Part shown: positions 1 to 7,923 of the stretch, piece after piece
Layout of the letters: each line of letters starts with the position of its first letter
Numbering within the stretch: the stretch's first letter is position 1
From: Sporomusa sp. KB1
Lineage (GTDB): Bacteria > Bacillota > Negativicutes > Sporomusales > Sporomusaceae
Length of the DNA stretch: 64,000 nt
Assembly (NCBI RefSeq): GCF_007830295.1
Contig: NZ_VLKC01000002.1
Span: 4,695,157 to 4,759,156, forward strand
Direction: 5' to 3'
The notes under the pieces: generated by a model
What the model saw: only the letters and a program-made list of their open reading frames with translations
Database searches by the model: none
What the model was told of the DNA's origin: nothing
Made by a program: the position numbers and the translations under genes

Positions 1-807
1 GGCATGTCCTATGCTCTTACTTAGATTAATTTTGCCGTGCTGCGCCGCCTTGCTCCGACGGCCTTTTTTTACGGCCAGTCTCCTTGCCAGCTTGTGCAGT
101 TCACGGGACATGAGAGCAAGATCTGCATCAGCCACGTCCAGGAAATTGAGACACTTTGGGTTGTGCTGTTGCAGCAACCGGCTCAAATAATCCCGGCTCA
201 TGATTGTTGCCTGCTGACGCTCAAATTCTTCGACAAGAAAGTTCTCCCATTGATTCAAGCTTTCCTGCGCATTTTGGTAAGCTGCCGGGGTAAGCTTTCC
301 TTGTTTAAGGTACTCTTCAATGGTGTCGGATACTTGAAACCAGCCGCTTTGCAGCTTAAAGCCGGTAACAGCCTCTGATTGATTCTCACAGTACAGATCC
401 AGACTTAATTTATGCCGTTTAACAATGGCATAAATTAAGTCAATATCTTTTTTTAGTACCGTCTCTGTTAATAACGCTATGGAGGCTCCGCTTTGTGTTT
501 GGCCAGAACCTGTTTCGCCGTAGCCTGCTTCCCAGGATGAAAAATTTTGCGGTGATAGTACGCCGGTATGGTCGGTCGCAATCTCGGGGTCCGGCTCCAG
601 AAAAAGTTCAACAAGCTGTTGAATATATCTGGCGCCCCACTCGGTTTTAACTATTGTTGCATTCAGTAGATTATAAACAGCATACTTATTCAGTTTATTT
701 GTTTTTAGCAGGTTCAGAACCTGGATGCTGTCGGCGATTTCACAGGTGCTGACACAAATGCCTGACTTCCTGAGAATCCTGGCCAGATCAAAGATTAGGT
801 AGTCCAC
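1..807 (-). CDS. vWA-domain (CoxE-like) protein, partial at window edge
   Basis: This is an open frame on the minus strand that runs off the left edge of the window (269 codons visible). I read it from a GTG at 807, preceded on its own strand by an AAAGGA-type site about 8 nt upstream; it starts MDYLIFDLARILRKSG and overlaps the last codons of the MoxR gene. The visible part is a charged, helical N-terminal region with a repeated pattern of Gln/Glu/Arg/Lys, as in CoxE-like proteins that precede a C-terminal von Willebrand A domain; the vWA domain itself would lie outside the window. MoxR ATPases and vWA proteins commonly form chaperone pairs that insert metals or activate enzymes. Function is inferred from the pairing, not from a motif. 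Confidence 0.6.
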   Translation of the reverse strand, partial: MDYLIFDLARILRKSGICVSTCEIADSIQVLNLLKTNKLNKYAVYNLLNATIVKTEWGARYIQQLVELFLEPDPEIATDHTGVLSPQNFSSWEAGYGETGSGQTQSGASIALLTETVLKKDIDLIYAIVKRHKLSLDLYCENQSEAVTGFKLQSGWFQVSDTIEEYLKQGKLTPAAYQNAQESLNQWENFLVEEFERQQATIMSRDYLSRLLQQHNPKCLNFLDVADADLALMSRELHKLARRLAVKKGRRSKAAQHGKINLSKSIGHA

Positions 808-1684
808 GCAACCAGTCCTTTTGATTCATTTTTTCGATAATGTTCAGGCAATCTTCCCGGTACTTCAAAAGGATATTTACAGTGCTGATCACTGTCCCGG
901 CAGAAAGCTCCTGTACACCCAGATGACTTAGTACGGTTACCCAGTCAATGACCTCACTAATGCTTGGATGTTTTTTGCATTTTTCCAGTCTTACCCTCCG
1001 GACAAAAGCCACGGCTTGCTTTCCCAGAACATCATTAAGTGTCGGAAAATACAGCTTTAGTATTTCGAGTTCTCTTTGTTCGCTGGGATAATCCAGGTAT
1101 AGATATAAGCATCTCCGGCGCAAGGCATGACTTAGATTACGGGAATTATTGCTGGTCAGGATGACTGATGGGATACTGGCGGCTGTTACCGTTCCAGTCT
1201 CAGGAATAGATATTTGCCAGTCAGAAAGTATTTCCAGCAAGAAGCTTTCGAATTCTTCATCACTTTTATCAATTTCATCAATAAGCAGAACCGAGGGCAG
1301 TTTACTGCTGATGGCTTCCAGTAAGGGTCTTGTCAGCAGAAATTCTTTAGCATAGATACTCTGAGTCGTAGCAGACCAATTCGTTGGAGCTGCCCCCTGT
1401 GCCTGGATGTATAGCAACTGTTTCTGATAATTCCAGTCATACAAAGCTTTGGCTTCGTCAATTCCCTCATAGCACTGCAGCCGGATCAGTTTTCGGTGCA
1501 GATAGTGGCTCCAAGCTTTTGCCAATTCCGTTTTTCCGGCACCTGCCGGTCCCTCTATCAATATTGGTTTGTTTAACAATACCGATATTGATAGAAGCAT
1601 TGCCGTACTGTCATCGGCAATGTAGCCTTGCTGCTGCAAGCCTTGTTTTAATTCTTCCCAGTCGTTTACGGTCATTTGTTCCAT
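788..1684 (-). CDS. MoxR-family AAA+ ATPase
   Basis: A 298-residue AAA+ ATPase of the MoxR/CoxD type. The Walker A motif GPAGAGKT lies at about residues 45-52, Walker B (VLLIDEID) at about 132-139, and a sensor-1-like TSNNSR and an arginine-rich segment (HALRRRC) follow. I prefer the ATG at 1684 (MEQMTVNDW), which has GAGGT just upstream, over a longer frame from 1744. Its 3' end overlaps the start of the downstream vWA gene, so the two are probably translationally coupled. MoxR proteins act with vWA partners as ATP-driven assembly factors, for example in maturing CO dehydrogenase; the client here is unknown. Confidence 0.85.
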   Translation of the reverse strand: MEQMTVNDWEELKQGLQQQGYIADDSTAMLLSISVLLNKPILIEGPAGAGKTELAKAWSHYLHRKLIRLQCYEGIDEAKALYDWNYQKQLLYIQAQGAAPTNWSATTQSIYAKEFLLTRPLLEAISSKLPSVLLIDEIDKSDEEFESFLLEILSDWQISIPETGTVTAASIPSVILTSNNSRNLSHALRRRCLYLYLDYPSEQRELEILKLYFPTLNDVLGKQAVAFVRRVRLEKCKKHPSISEVIDWVTVLSHLGVQELSAGTVISTVNILLKYREDCLNIIEKMNQKDWLRGLPNL

Positions 1685-1911
1685 AGTTACCTCTACTCTG
1701 TACGCTCTTATGCATGAGATAGCACTATTGTATATTGTGCTCAAATCATGATTCGCTTTTTTACTAGTATAGCAAATTAAATGCCGCTTGACGATTAGAA
1801 TTGAAAAGTGATTAAAAGCTATACGTTCCGGGGTTTTAGCTAGAATCCCCTAATTTGCGCAAATAAATATATATATCGAATGAGTAATGTCCATCTGCAC
1901 TTACTAAATAT

Positions 1912-2021
1912 TAAAAAACATTTAGACAATTATACCGATGGCAGTGGTAAGACGATTATACAGGTGTTGATCAAAATGCGTATACCCTGAGGCTGGATAA
2001 CAAGGTAGGCAATGGTGATTT
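1912..2021 (+). pseudogene. Fragment of TonB-dependent receptor gene
   Basis: These 110 bases match positions about 26310-26419, inside the intact BtuB-like receptor, with only a few substitutions. The match stops abruptly at 2021, and the next base begins a match to the RND gene. The fragment has no start and no useful frame. The rest of the stretch 1745-1911 is AT-rich and shows no gene. Confidence 0.9.
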
Positions 2022-2492
2022 AATCTGGAGATGACAGATGCGGTAGTGGCTGAGTTAGAGCAGTATGTACTGTCAATCCCGGAAGTGACTTATTGTTTAA
2101 GTGATGTAGGGTTGATCAGCAGTAATAAAGCCAAGCTGACCGTGCAGCTTGTTGGTAAAAGAGAACGTAGTCGCAGTGTTTGGCAAATTACTGATGCTAC
2201 CAGAAGCTTTGCTAAAAATAATCTTTCACAAGCAGCGGTACGAATTTCTGAATCAAAGTCATCAGTAGCCGGTATTTCAACAGGTGGTGGAGAAGAGCAC
2301 TCCTCACTGCTGATTTATTTGTTGGGATCAGATATGGATAGCTTGATTAAAGCTTCCTATCAAATGCAAAAAAACCTGACCAAGGTTACAGGCATCAAAG
2401 ATATTCGGAGTAATTACCGGGTAGGGGTTCCTGAATTCAAACTAACAGTGGACCGGGACAGAATGAAATTTTTCAATACCTCGGTGCAGGAT
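2022..2492 (+). pseudogene. Fragment of RND efflux inner-membrane gene
   Basis: This is a near copy of 30650-31121 in the RND gene, 471 versus 472 bases long and differing by a handful of substitutions. The open frame from 2031 reads MTDAVVAELEQYV through GVPEFKLTVDRDRMKFFN and then stops at 2496-2498, just past the end of the match. The single length difference is one T: this copy has three Ts where the full-length gene has four (30873-30876). As a result this fragment reads straight through (AVRISESKSSVAG) while the full-length gene is frameshifted. It is a dead fragment, but it records the undamaged reading frame. Confidence 0.92.
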
Positions 2493-2745
2493 GTGTAATT
2501 ATCCGTTCTATAGAGTAGTCTTTTTTCACCCTGCGAATGATAGGAATGAGAGAGGTTTTTTCACTTTCACCGCCGGAAATAATATTAAAAGCCATGGGAA
2601 TACCATTTGAGTCCATCAGAAGCCCCATCTGTACAATTGGATCAGGACGGTGTTCTTTGGAAGGACCTTTCTTTCGATGCGCTTAGTAATGGCATATCCG
2701 AGATTTTTTCTGGTAGAGGTACTATTTTCAAGGCGGTGCGTTGTA
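2493..2745 (-). pseudogene. Transposase remnant (IS1634/IS4-like)
   Basis: Read on the minus strand, this stretch encodes a piece of a transposase, including the segments DPIVQMGLLMDSNGIPMAF and GGESEKTSLIPIIRRVKKDY, which I recognise as typical of IS1634-type (IS4 superfamily) transposases around their catalytic core. Both ends are missing and the frame is broken in its N-terminal part. Its left boundary coincides with the end of the RND fragment, so an insertion may have been involved in creating this junk segment. No terminal inverted repeats could be made out. Confidence 0.7.
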
Positions 2746-2817
2746 TCTAAAGGAGTAAAAATTTTTTAATTAAATATCAGGAATATATTTGAAATTTTTA
2801 GTGTCATAGGTTATAAT

Positions 2818-2849
2818 TTATAGCGATAATGATAATCATTATCGCTATA
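2818..2849. promoter_or_regulatory. Fur box
   Basis: The core GATAATGATAATCATTATC (2825-2843) is the classic 19-bp Fur box, embedded in a perfect palindrome of 15-bp arms around a central A. It lies about 60-90 bases upstream of the exbB remnant and would have placed exbBD-tonB-araC under ferric-iron repression. Confidence 0.9.
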
Positions 2850-2906
2850 AACAGCTCTGAAATTTACTGCTTATAACCTATTATTTAAATAATATTTTGC
2901 GAACAA

Positions 2907-3264
2907 ATGCCGGCGGCAATATCCCAGATAACTTTGCAGGGACTACAGGCTTATCAGCAGGGAGATGATGTGCATGGAGTATTGGAGAATGCTGCTGTGA
3001 TTACGGCAGCACGGCTCAGAGCCTATCTTAATTATTTGAGTAGTTATCCAGTCCGGACAGCCGATGGCCATTACCGGTGGTGTCGGTGAGGCGTTGGTGG
3101 CGACTGCTACCGGCCTAAGTGTTGCCGTACTGGCGTTTGTCGCCAATATTATCTTTACTCAGCGTCTGGATCGCCTGGTTACCGATATGGAACAAACCTG
3201 TGCTGTTGTTATCGCTTCTCTGCGAAATTGGCCGGTGCGGAGGCAAAATCATGAGATTGCGTAG
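2907..3264 (+). pseudogene. exbB: exbB remnant (MotA/TolQ/ExbB proton channel)
   Basis: Two fragments in different frames resemble ExbB. The first (2907-3040) ends RLRAYLNYLS, the segment that normally leads into the second membrane helix. The second begins at about 3043 (VIQSGQPMAITGGVGEAL) and continues through the hydrophobic ATATGLSVAVLAFVANIIF to a stop at 3264. The segment that should join them, with the conserved PLLGLLGTV-type helix, is missing and the frame changes at the join. The N-terminal membrane helix is also absent. The channel protein cannot be made from this copy, so ExbB must be supplied elsewhere or the TonB here is unpowered. Confidence 0.85.
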
Positions 3265-3662
3265 CTTGCGGGTGGAAGAGCAGCCACAACTGATGGTTAT
3301 TCCGATGATTGATATTATACTTTTTTTTGCTGGTTTTTTTCATGATGAGTACATTATACATGGTGGAGCAGCATACTATGCCGGTCAGCCTGCCGCAGGC
3401 GACTGCCGTACAGCAGGATACACAGCGCAATATTAATGTTACTGTCACGCAGGATGGGTGGATACTGTTTGAACAGGAAGAACTTCCGCTGGCGCTGATA
3501 AAAAAGAGGGTAGGAATGGAAGTCGCCGGTCAGCCTGACAAAGTATTTGTCCTCCAGGCTGATAAACAAGTGGAATATGGTCAGGTTATCAACGTTTTAG
3601 ATGTACTGAAACTGGCCGGCGCCCGCAAGGTAGCGGTGGCAGCCGAAGTGAAAGCGAGGTAA
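3251..3662 (+). pseudogene. exbD: exbD with +1 frameshift in a T-tract
   Basis: The gene starts at the ATG at 3251 (MRLRSLRVEEQPQLMVIPMID) and should continue as IILFLLVFFMMSTLYMV, the single membrane helix of ExbD/TolR that follows the conserved Asp-containing segment. A run of eight Ts (about 3321-3328) contains one T too many, throwing the frame; the correct frame resumes at once and ends at 3662 with a complete periplasmic domain (KQVEYGQVINVLDVLKLAG). With seven Ts the protein would be about 136 residues and normal. This could be a true mutation, a slippage-prone tract giving some functional protein, or an assembly error. It overlaps the end of exbB and is followed 5 nt later by tonB. 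Confidence 0.85.
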
Positions 3663-3667
3663 TTGGT

Positions 3668-4351
3668 ATGGTAGTCGGCATGAGTTGGCGGCGGGCAACA
3701 GCGATATCTGTTTTTGTTCATTTTTTATTGCTGGCAGGTTCCGGGCATTTGTTCGCCGGCTTATTTCCTGAGACAGTAATCAACGAACAATATATCGAAC
3801 TGGATTTCCAAAACGAACCGCAGGTGGCGGCCACGGTCGCAAAAAATATACCGGCGCCTGAGGTGCAGCAAACTAATACTCAGCCGGCACTTACCGCCCC
3901 AGCAGCGGCACACCAACCCCGGATCACTCCACAGCCGGTTGCTGTCAATCAAGTGTCGGCGGCTTCGGCTCCTGCGCCAACTGAACCTGTTGTTGGCACA
4001 GGAGAGGCAGAAGCGGTAACGGCGGCTGCGGACGTCGGGAGCAGCGTACCAAGCGGCAGTCAAAGCGGCGGGATAGCTCCACCCGGTGTACTGAGCAGGG
4101 TAGAACCTGTTTATCCGCACGCGGCCCGGCAAGCTGGAATAAATGGAACTGTGGTAGTGAAAGTTCAGGTTTTGGAGAACGGGAATCCAGGGAACATAGT
4201 GCTGCTGCGGACATCTGGCAATGATTCTTTGGATGAAGCGGCAATAGATGCCGTACAGCAATGGCGGTTTGTACCGGCTCGCAACCGGGATACCGGGCGG
4301 ACAGTCGCATGCGTCACCACAATTCCCGTATCTTTTCGTTTAAACGGTTAA
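3668..4351 (+). CDS. tonB: TonB energy-transducing protein
   Basis: 227 residues: a short cytoplasmic N-terminus, one membrane helix (about residues 10-31), a long Pro/Ala/Gln-rich spacer across the periplasm (about 50-135), and a C-terminal TonB domain (about 140-225) with the hallmark PVYPHAARQAGINGTVVVKV and the closing AIDAVQQWRFVPAR. TonB passes proton-motive energy from ExbBD to outer-membrane receptors. GAGG upstream fits the ATG at 3668, though the ATG at 3680 (MSWRR) is also possible. It is probably in an operon with the damaged exbBD and the araC gene and regulated by the Fur box at 2818. It could serve any of the three TonB receptors in the window. Confidence 0.9.
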   Translation: MVVGMSWRRATAISVFVHFLLLAGSGHLFAGLFPETVINEQYIELDFQNEPQVAATVAKNIPAPEVQQTNTQPALTAPAAAHQPRITPQPVAVNQVSAASAPAPTEPVVGTGEAEAVTAAADVGSSVPSGSQSGGIAPPGVLSRVEPVYPHAARQAGINGTVVVKVQVLENGNPGNIVLLRTSGNDSLDEAAIDAVQQWRFVPARNRDTGRTVACVTTIPVSFRLNG

Positions 4352-4386
4352 TCCGGCTAGGTAATCCTTAGCAAAGGAGGTGGGAA

Positions 4387-5403
4387 ATGCACTTTTACCC
4401 AAAAGGAGAAACTGCTGTGAATGGATTGCAAACGGAAAGGCAAACAGATAATAAACCGGAAGAGCATTGGTTGTTTTATAACAACAGGAGACATTTGATG
4501 TACTCTGCCCAGGACAGTATGAATTCTCTCTCATTTACCCACGACTTTGGCAGTGGGAAAGTAAAGCAATTGTTAACCTGTCCTTGTGCCCGAATCAGAG
4601 AGACTGAATTTACATTTCGTGATACCATGTGCGGCGGCATGAATTTTGGCATGCCGCGCAGGGTGCTTTATATTTGTCTGGCAGGGGAATTTGTGCTGGA
4701 GGATAAAAACCTGATTGTAAATCCCGCTCAATTTCTTGCCTTTAGTGCAACCGATCTGAAGCGTGTTATATTTCCCCCCAATGTGCGGCAATGGATTGTC
4801 ACGGTGGAAATCTATCCAGATAAACTCAAGGCTTGTGACGACGATGGTTTATCAACCGCGATGCGGCGTTTGTTAGCCCTCAATACAACTTTTTCCACGC
4901 ATAAACTGTCACTGGCGATGAAAACAGTACTGCATCAATTGCTCAATTGTCCTTATAATGATTTGGTAAGGACGATCTATATGGAAGGAAAGCTGCTTGA
5001 ATTTATGGCAGTTTATCTGAATGAGATCATCTGTCAGCAGGAAACGATGCCCGGAGGTTACCCGCACCTCTCCCGGCAGGATGTAAAATGTATTTATCAG
5101 GCAAAGCAAATTTTGGATCAAAGCTTTGTTTCGCCGCCAACTCTTGCCGGGTTGGCAAAACTGATTTGCCTGAATGAATTCAAGTTGAAAAATGGATTTA
5201 AACAATTGTTTAGTCAAACCGTGCATGCTTATGTTGTAACTAAAAGACTGGAACTGGCAAAACAACTGTTTGAGGAAAAGCAATTCAATGTGAGTGAAAC
5301 GGCATCTCATATCGGTTATGCTAATGCCAGTTATTTCGCACTGGCATTTCGCAAAAAATTTGGTATAACCCCGAGTGAATATCTTCTATCGCAAAGGGGA
5401 TAG
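4387..5403 (+). CDS. AraC-family transcriptional regulator
   Basis: 338 residues with a C-terminal pair of helix-turn-helix motifs (about 235-335; LAGLAKLICLNEFKLKNGFK and NVSETASHIGYANASYFALAF ending RKKFGITPSEYL). The N-terminal half is a ligand-sensing region without a strong signature. The layout resembles PchR/YbtA-type regulators, which bind a ferric siderophore and turn on the matching receptor. That fits its position between tonB and a TonB-receptor/YbtPQ-like operon. The start has a very strong site, AAAGGAGGTG, 7 nt before the ATG at 4387. A shorter relic of an AraC gene lies at 14335-14434. Confidence 0.85.
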   Translation: MHFYPKGETAVNGLQTERQTDNKPEEHWLFYNNRRHLMYSAQDSMNSLSFTHDFGSGKVKQLLTCPCARIRETEFTFRDTMCGGMNFGMPRRVLYICLAGEFVLEDKNLIVNPAQFLAFSATDLKRVIFPPNVRQWIVTVEIYPDKLKACDDDGLSTAMRRLLALNTTFSTHKLSLAMKTVLHQLLNCPYNDLVRTIYMEGKLLEFMAVYLNEIICQQETMPGGYPHLSRQDVKCIYQAKQILDQSFVSPPTLAGLAKLICLNEFKLKNGFKQLFSQTVHAYVVTKRLELAKQLFEEKQFNVSETASHIGYANASYFALAFRKKFGITPSEYLLSQRG

Positions 5404-5426
5404 GCAAGTTGCTCGTTTATAAGATA

Positions 5427-5493
5427 GAGTCTGCTTAAAAAACAAGTGATATGGACTGTTCCAGTCCATATCACTTGTTTTTTAAGCAGACTC
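5427..5493. terminator. Long perfect hairpin, probable terminator
   Basis: Arms 5427-5457 and 5463-5493 are perfectly complementary over 31 bp, 32 if the next pair is counted, leaving a 3-nt loop. The TTTTTT run is inside the 3' arm and an A-run is in the 5' arm, so it could terminate transcription from either side. It closes the araC gene. Between it and the next palindrome (5494-5649) I see no gene. Confidence 0.7.
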
Positions 5494-5649
5494 GCTGATA
5501 GAAAGTATAACTTTCCCCGGGTAAAGGCAACGTAGGCTGTCATCTTAGCCCAAGGCGGCGCAAGCCGTGTTTTCTTTAGTGGGTAAAAAATCCGTTTAGT
5601 GTTCATCAAATCCTTTTACAGGTAGAGATGAACTGCCGTTTTTTAGTAT

Positions 5650-5696
5650 GCTTTACAGGTGATATTGATAATAATTATCAATATCACCTGTAAAGC
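5650..5696. promoter_or_regulatory. Fur box in a 47-bp perfect palindrome
   Basis: The core TGATAATAATTATCA (5666-5680) matches the 7-1-7 Fur consensus exactly. It is centred in a perfect palindrome of 23-bp arms around A5673. It ends 21 bases before the ecfT start, so bound Fur would block the promoter of the whole iron-uptake operon. As RNA the palindrome would fold into a very stable hairpin just ahead of the ribosome site GGGGAGGTG. Confidence 0.88.
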
Positions 5697-5717
5697 AATG
5701 AATGGGGAGGTGAAAGC

Positions 5718-6449
5718 GTGAATGATGTAATTGTATTTAAAGCTTCTAAGCCTGATCCCCGGGTCTGGTTGTTTCTGGTTATGATCGTATCCTTATTGAC
5801 TTTTCTCTGCGGGAGTCGCAGTGAGCTTTTCAGTTTGTTTGCCATTCTTGCTGCGGTCATGGTTTGGCAGAAAATGATATCTGTCGCTGGTTATTTTGTG
5901 GCATTCTATGCGGTCTTATTGGTACTCAATGCATGTCTTGGGCTGATATCAATACCACTGATCAGTATGGTTGTTGCCATGGTTATCTTGCTTTTGTTCA
6001 GGCTTATTCCGCTGTATATGGCCTACAGCATTCTGGTGGAAAAAACGGCCATGAATGAATTAATTGCAGCATTGGAACAGCTGCGAGTTCCCAAAATGTT
6101 GATTATTCCCTTAACGGTAGTCTACCGTTATATCCCCACAGTGAGGTACGAAATCGCACATATCAATGATAGTTTAAAAATGAGAGGGCTGGAACCATCA
6201 GTTATGGGGCTGCTGTTACACCCGGTAATGACAATAGAAAAGTTCATGATTCCGTTGCTTGTACGCAGCAGTAAACTGGCAGATGAATTATCGGCGGCAG
6301 CGTTGTGCAAAGGGCTTGATGCCAGGCATCCAAGAACGTCCTGCACCAGAGTATGCTTTGACAAACAGGATGCCATTTGCTGCGTTATCTTTGCCGTGGT
6401 CGCAGTGACATTTATTGTTATGCATAAGCAGCTGTTTATGTCCGGTTAA
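5718..6449 (+). CDS. ECF transporter T component (EcfT)
   Basis: 243 residues with several hydrophobic helices in the first half, a coupling-helix region (about 95-170), and the signature ALCKGLDARHPRTS near 197-210, which corresponds to the Ala-x-x-x-Arg/Lys-Gly coupling motifs of EcfT/CbiQ proteins. EcfT connects the ATPases to the substrate-binding S subunit in the membrane. GGGGAGGTG precedes the GTG/ATG region; I use 5718 (GTGAATGATG). It is first in the operon ecfT-ecfA-S-receptor-ABC-ABC, directly behind a Fur box, so an iron-related substrate is likely. Confidence 0.85.
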   Translation: MNDVIVFKASKPDPRVWLFLVMIVSLLTFLCGSRSELFSLFAILAAVMVWQKMISVAGYFVAFYAVLLVLNACLGLISIPLISMVVAMVILLLFRLIPLYMAYSILVEKTAMNELIAALEQLRVPKMLIIPLTVVYRYIPTVRYEIAHINDSLKMRGLEPSVMGLLLHPVMTIEKFMIPLLVRSSKLADELSAAALCKGLDARHPRTSCTRVCFDKQDAICCVIFAVVAVTFIVMHKQLFMSG

Positions 6450-6477
6450 TTAGGTAGAAGGGAGAATTTTAAAAACG

Positions 6478-7905
6478 GTGATTCAATTCCGGGATGTGCA
6501 TGTGACTTACCGCAATCGTGATCAGGAAAGCCTTGCGGGTTTCAGTCTGGATGTAAAGCAAGGCGAATTTGTAGTCTTAACCGGCAAAAGCGGCTGTGGG
6601 AAAACAACGGTAACTCGCTGTGTCAACAGTTTAATACCGAATTTCTTTGACGCTGAGCTAACGGGGAAAGTTTCTGTTGGTGGATTGGATATCAGTACGG
6701 CATCCATTCGCGAAATATCACGCAAGGTAGGCTCGGTTTTTCAGGACCCGCGCTCCCAGTTTTTCACCTTGCATGTTAGCAGCGAACTGGCCTTTCCCAG
6801 TGAAAATTATGGGGTTGGAAGAGGTGCGATGCAGGCTCAAATAACGAAGAGCGTGCAGGATTTAAACCTGAAAGAGCTGCTGCCGCGGCCGATTTTGGCG
6901 CTTTCCAGCGGTGAAAAGCAAAAAGTAGCCGTGGCAGCTGTGTATACCTTGGACCCGGAGGTTTATGTGCTTGATGAACCATCCGCTAATTTAGACGCAG
7001 CAGCGACCGGGCAGCTGCTCGCTATACTGCAGACGCTCAAAACCCAAGGCCATACCATTATTATTGCTGAACACAAACTGTCCTATTTAAAAGCTGTGGT
7101 TGACCGTGTGATTTTGCTGGAAGACGGGAAGCTGAAGGAGGAATTAAGCGGCAGGGATTTTTTTGCAAAGCCGAATCAGTGGTTCCGGGATAGAGGCTTG
7201 CGTTGCTTGGTGCAGACGATCCGGCAGCTGGGAGTCCCTGTGCTGCGCCAGCGGGCAGACGGCGAATCTCCTTTGCTGCAGGCCCTGGATCTATCTTTTG
7301 GCTATATGAGAGGGAAACCGATTTTGGATAACATCTCCTTATGCGCTTATCGCGGTGAAGTTGTCGGTATCATGGGCAAAAATGGCGTTGGCAAGAGCAC
7401 CCTGCTGCGTGTGCTGATGGGACTGGAAAAACAAAGCAGGGGAGAAATCCGGATTGAGGGAAAACCGGCCGGCGCCAAAGCGCGAATTGCAAGTTCCTTT
7501 TATGTAATGCAGGATGTCGATTACCAGCTTTTTTCCCCCAGTGTATGGGATGAGCTGCTGCTGGGATGTAAAGAACCACAAAGTATGGAGGAGAAAGCAA
7601 CGCAGTATCTCCGTTTTTTTCAGCTGGGAAACGTTACAGAGATTCATCCTGCTGCTCTGTCCGGCGGCCAAAAGCAGCGGTTGGCGATTGCGCTGGCGTG
7701 CATGCGCAATGCCCAATTTGTATACATGGATGAGCCTACCAGCGGCTTGGATGGGGAAAACATGGCAAAGGTTAGTCAGGCCATAAGAACAATGGCGCAC
7801 GCGGGGCGATGCATTTTTGTAGTTTCGCATGATGACGAATTTGCGGAAAACACCTTTGATAAAATATTGTATTTGACGGCAGACGGCAGTCTTAGTATGC
7901 AATGA
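6478..7905 (+). CDS. ECF transporter ATPase, two ABC domains fused
   Basis: 475 residues with two complete ABC ATPase domains. The first has Walker A GKSGCGKT at about 36-43, signature LSSGEKQKVA and Walker B VYVLDEPSANLD; the second has Walker A GKNGVGKST at about 300, signature LSGGQKQRLA and VYMDEPTSGLD. The fusion replaces the usual EcfA1/EcfA2 heterodimer. The start is a GTG (6478) with AGAAGGGAGA upstream. It lies 28 bases after ecfT, and its stop is followed closely by the S-component gene. Confidence 0.92.
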   Translation: MIQFRDVHVTYRNRDQESLAGFSLDVKQGEFVVLTGKSGCGKTTVTRCVNSLIPNFFDAELTGKVSVGGLDISTASIREISRKVGSVFQDPRSQFFTLHVSSELAFPSENYGVGRGAMQAQITKSVQDLNLKELLPRPILALSSGEKQKVAVAAVYTLDPEVYVLDEPSANLDAAATGQLLAILQTLKTQGHTIIIAEHKLSYLKAVVDRVILLEDGKLKEELSGRDFFAKPNQWFRDRGLRCLVQTIRQLGVPVLRQRADGESPLLQALDLSFGYMRGKPILDNISLCAYRGEVVGIMGKNGVGKSTLLRVLMGLEKQSRGEIRIEGKPAGAKARIASSFYVMQDVDYQLFSPSVWDELLLGCKEPQSMEEKATQYLRFFQLGNVTEIHPAALSGGQKQRLAIALACMRNAQFVYMDEPTSGLDGENMAKVSQAIRTMAHAGRCIFVVSHDDEFAENTFDKILYLTADGSLSMQ

Positions 7906-7923
7906 AAAAAAGGGGGAATTACC

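Noticed and set aside
37..378. Plus-strand open frame of 113 codons at the left edge
   Set aside because: It is antisense to the continuous vWA-type frame on the minus strand, has no ribosome site and an atypical composition.
2691..2760. Possible CRISPR or regularly spaced repeats near the transposase scrap
   Set aside because: No regularly spaced direct repeats there or anywhere else in the window; no cas-like gene.
3761..4310. Two long minus-strand frames within tonB
   Set aside because: They mirror the Pro/Ala-rich, GC-rich part of tonB, which gives long open frames on the other strand by composition.
7339..7902. 187-codon minus-strand frame within the ECF ATPase
   Set aside because: Antisense to the second ABC domain with intact motifs.
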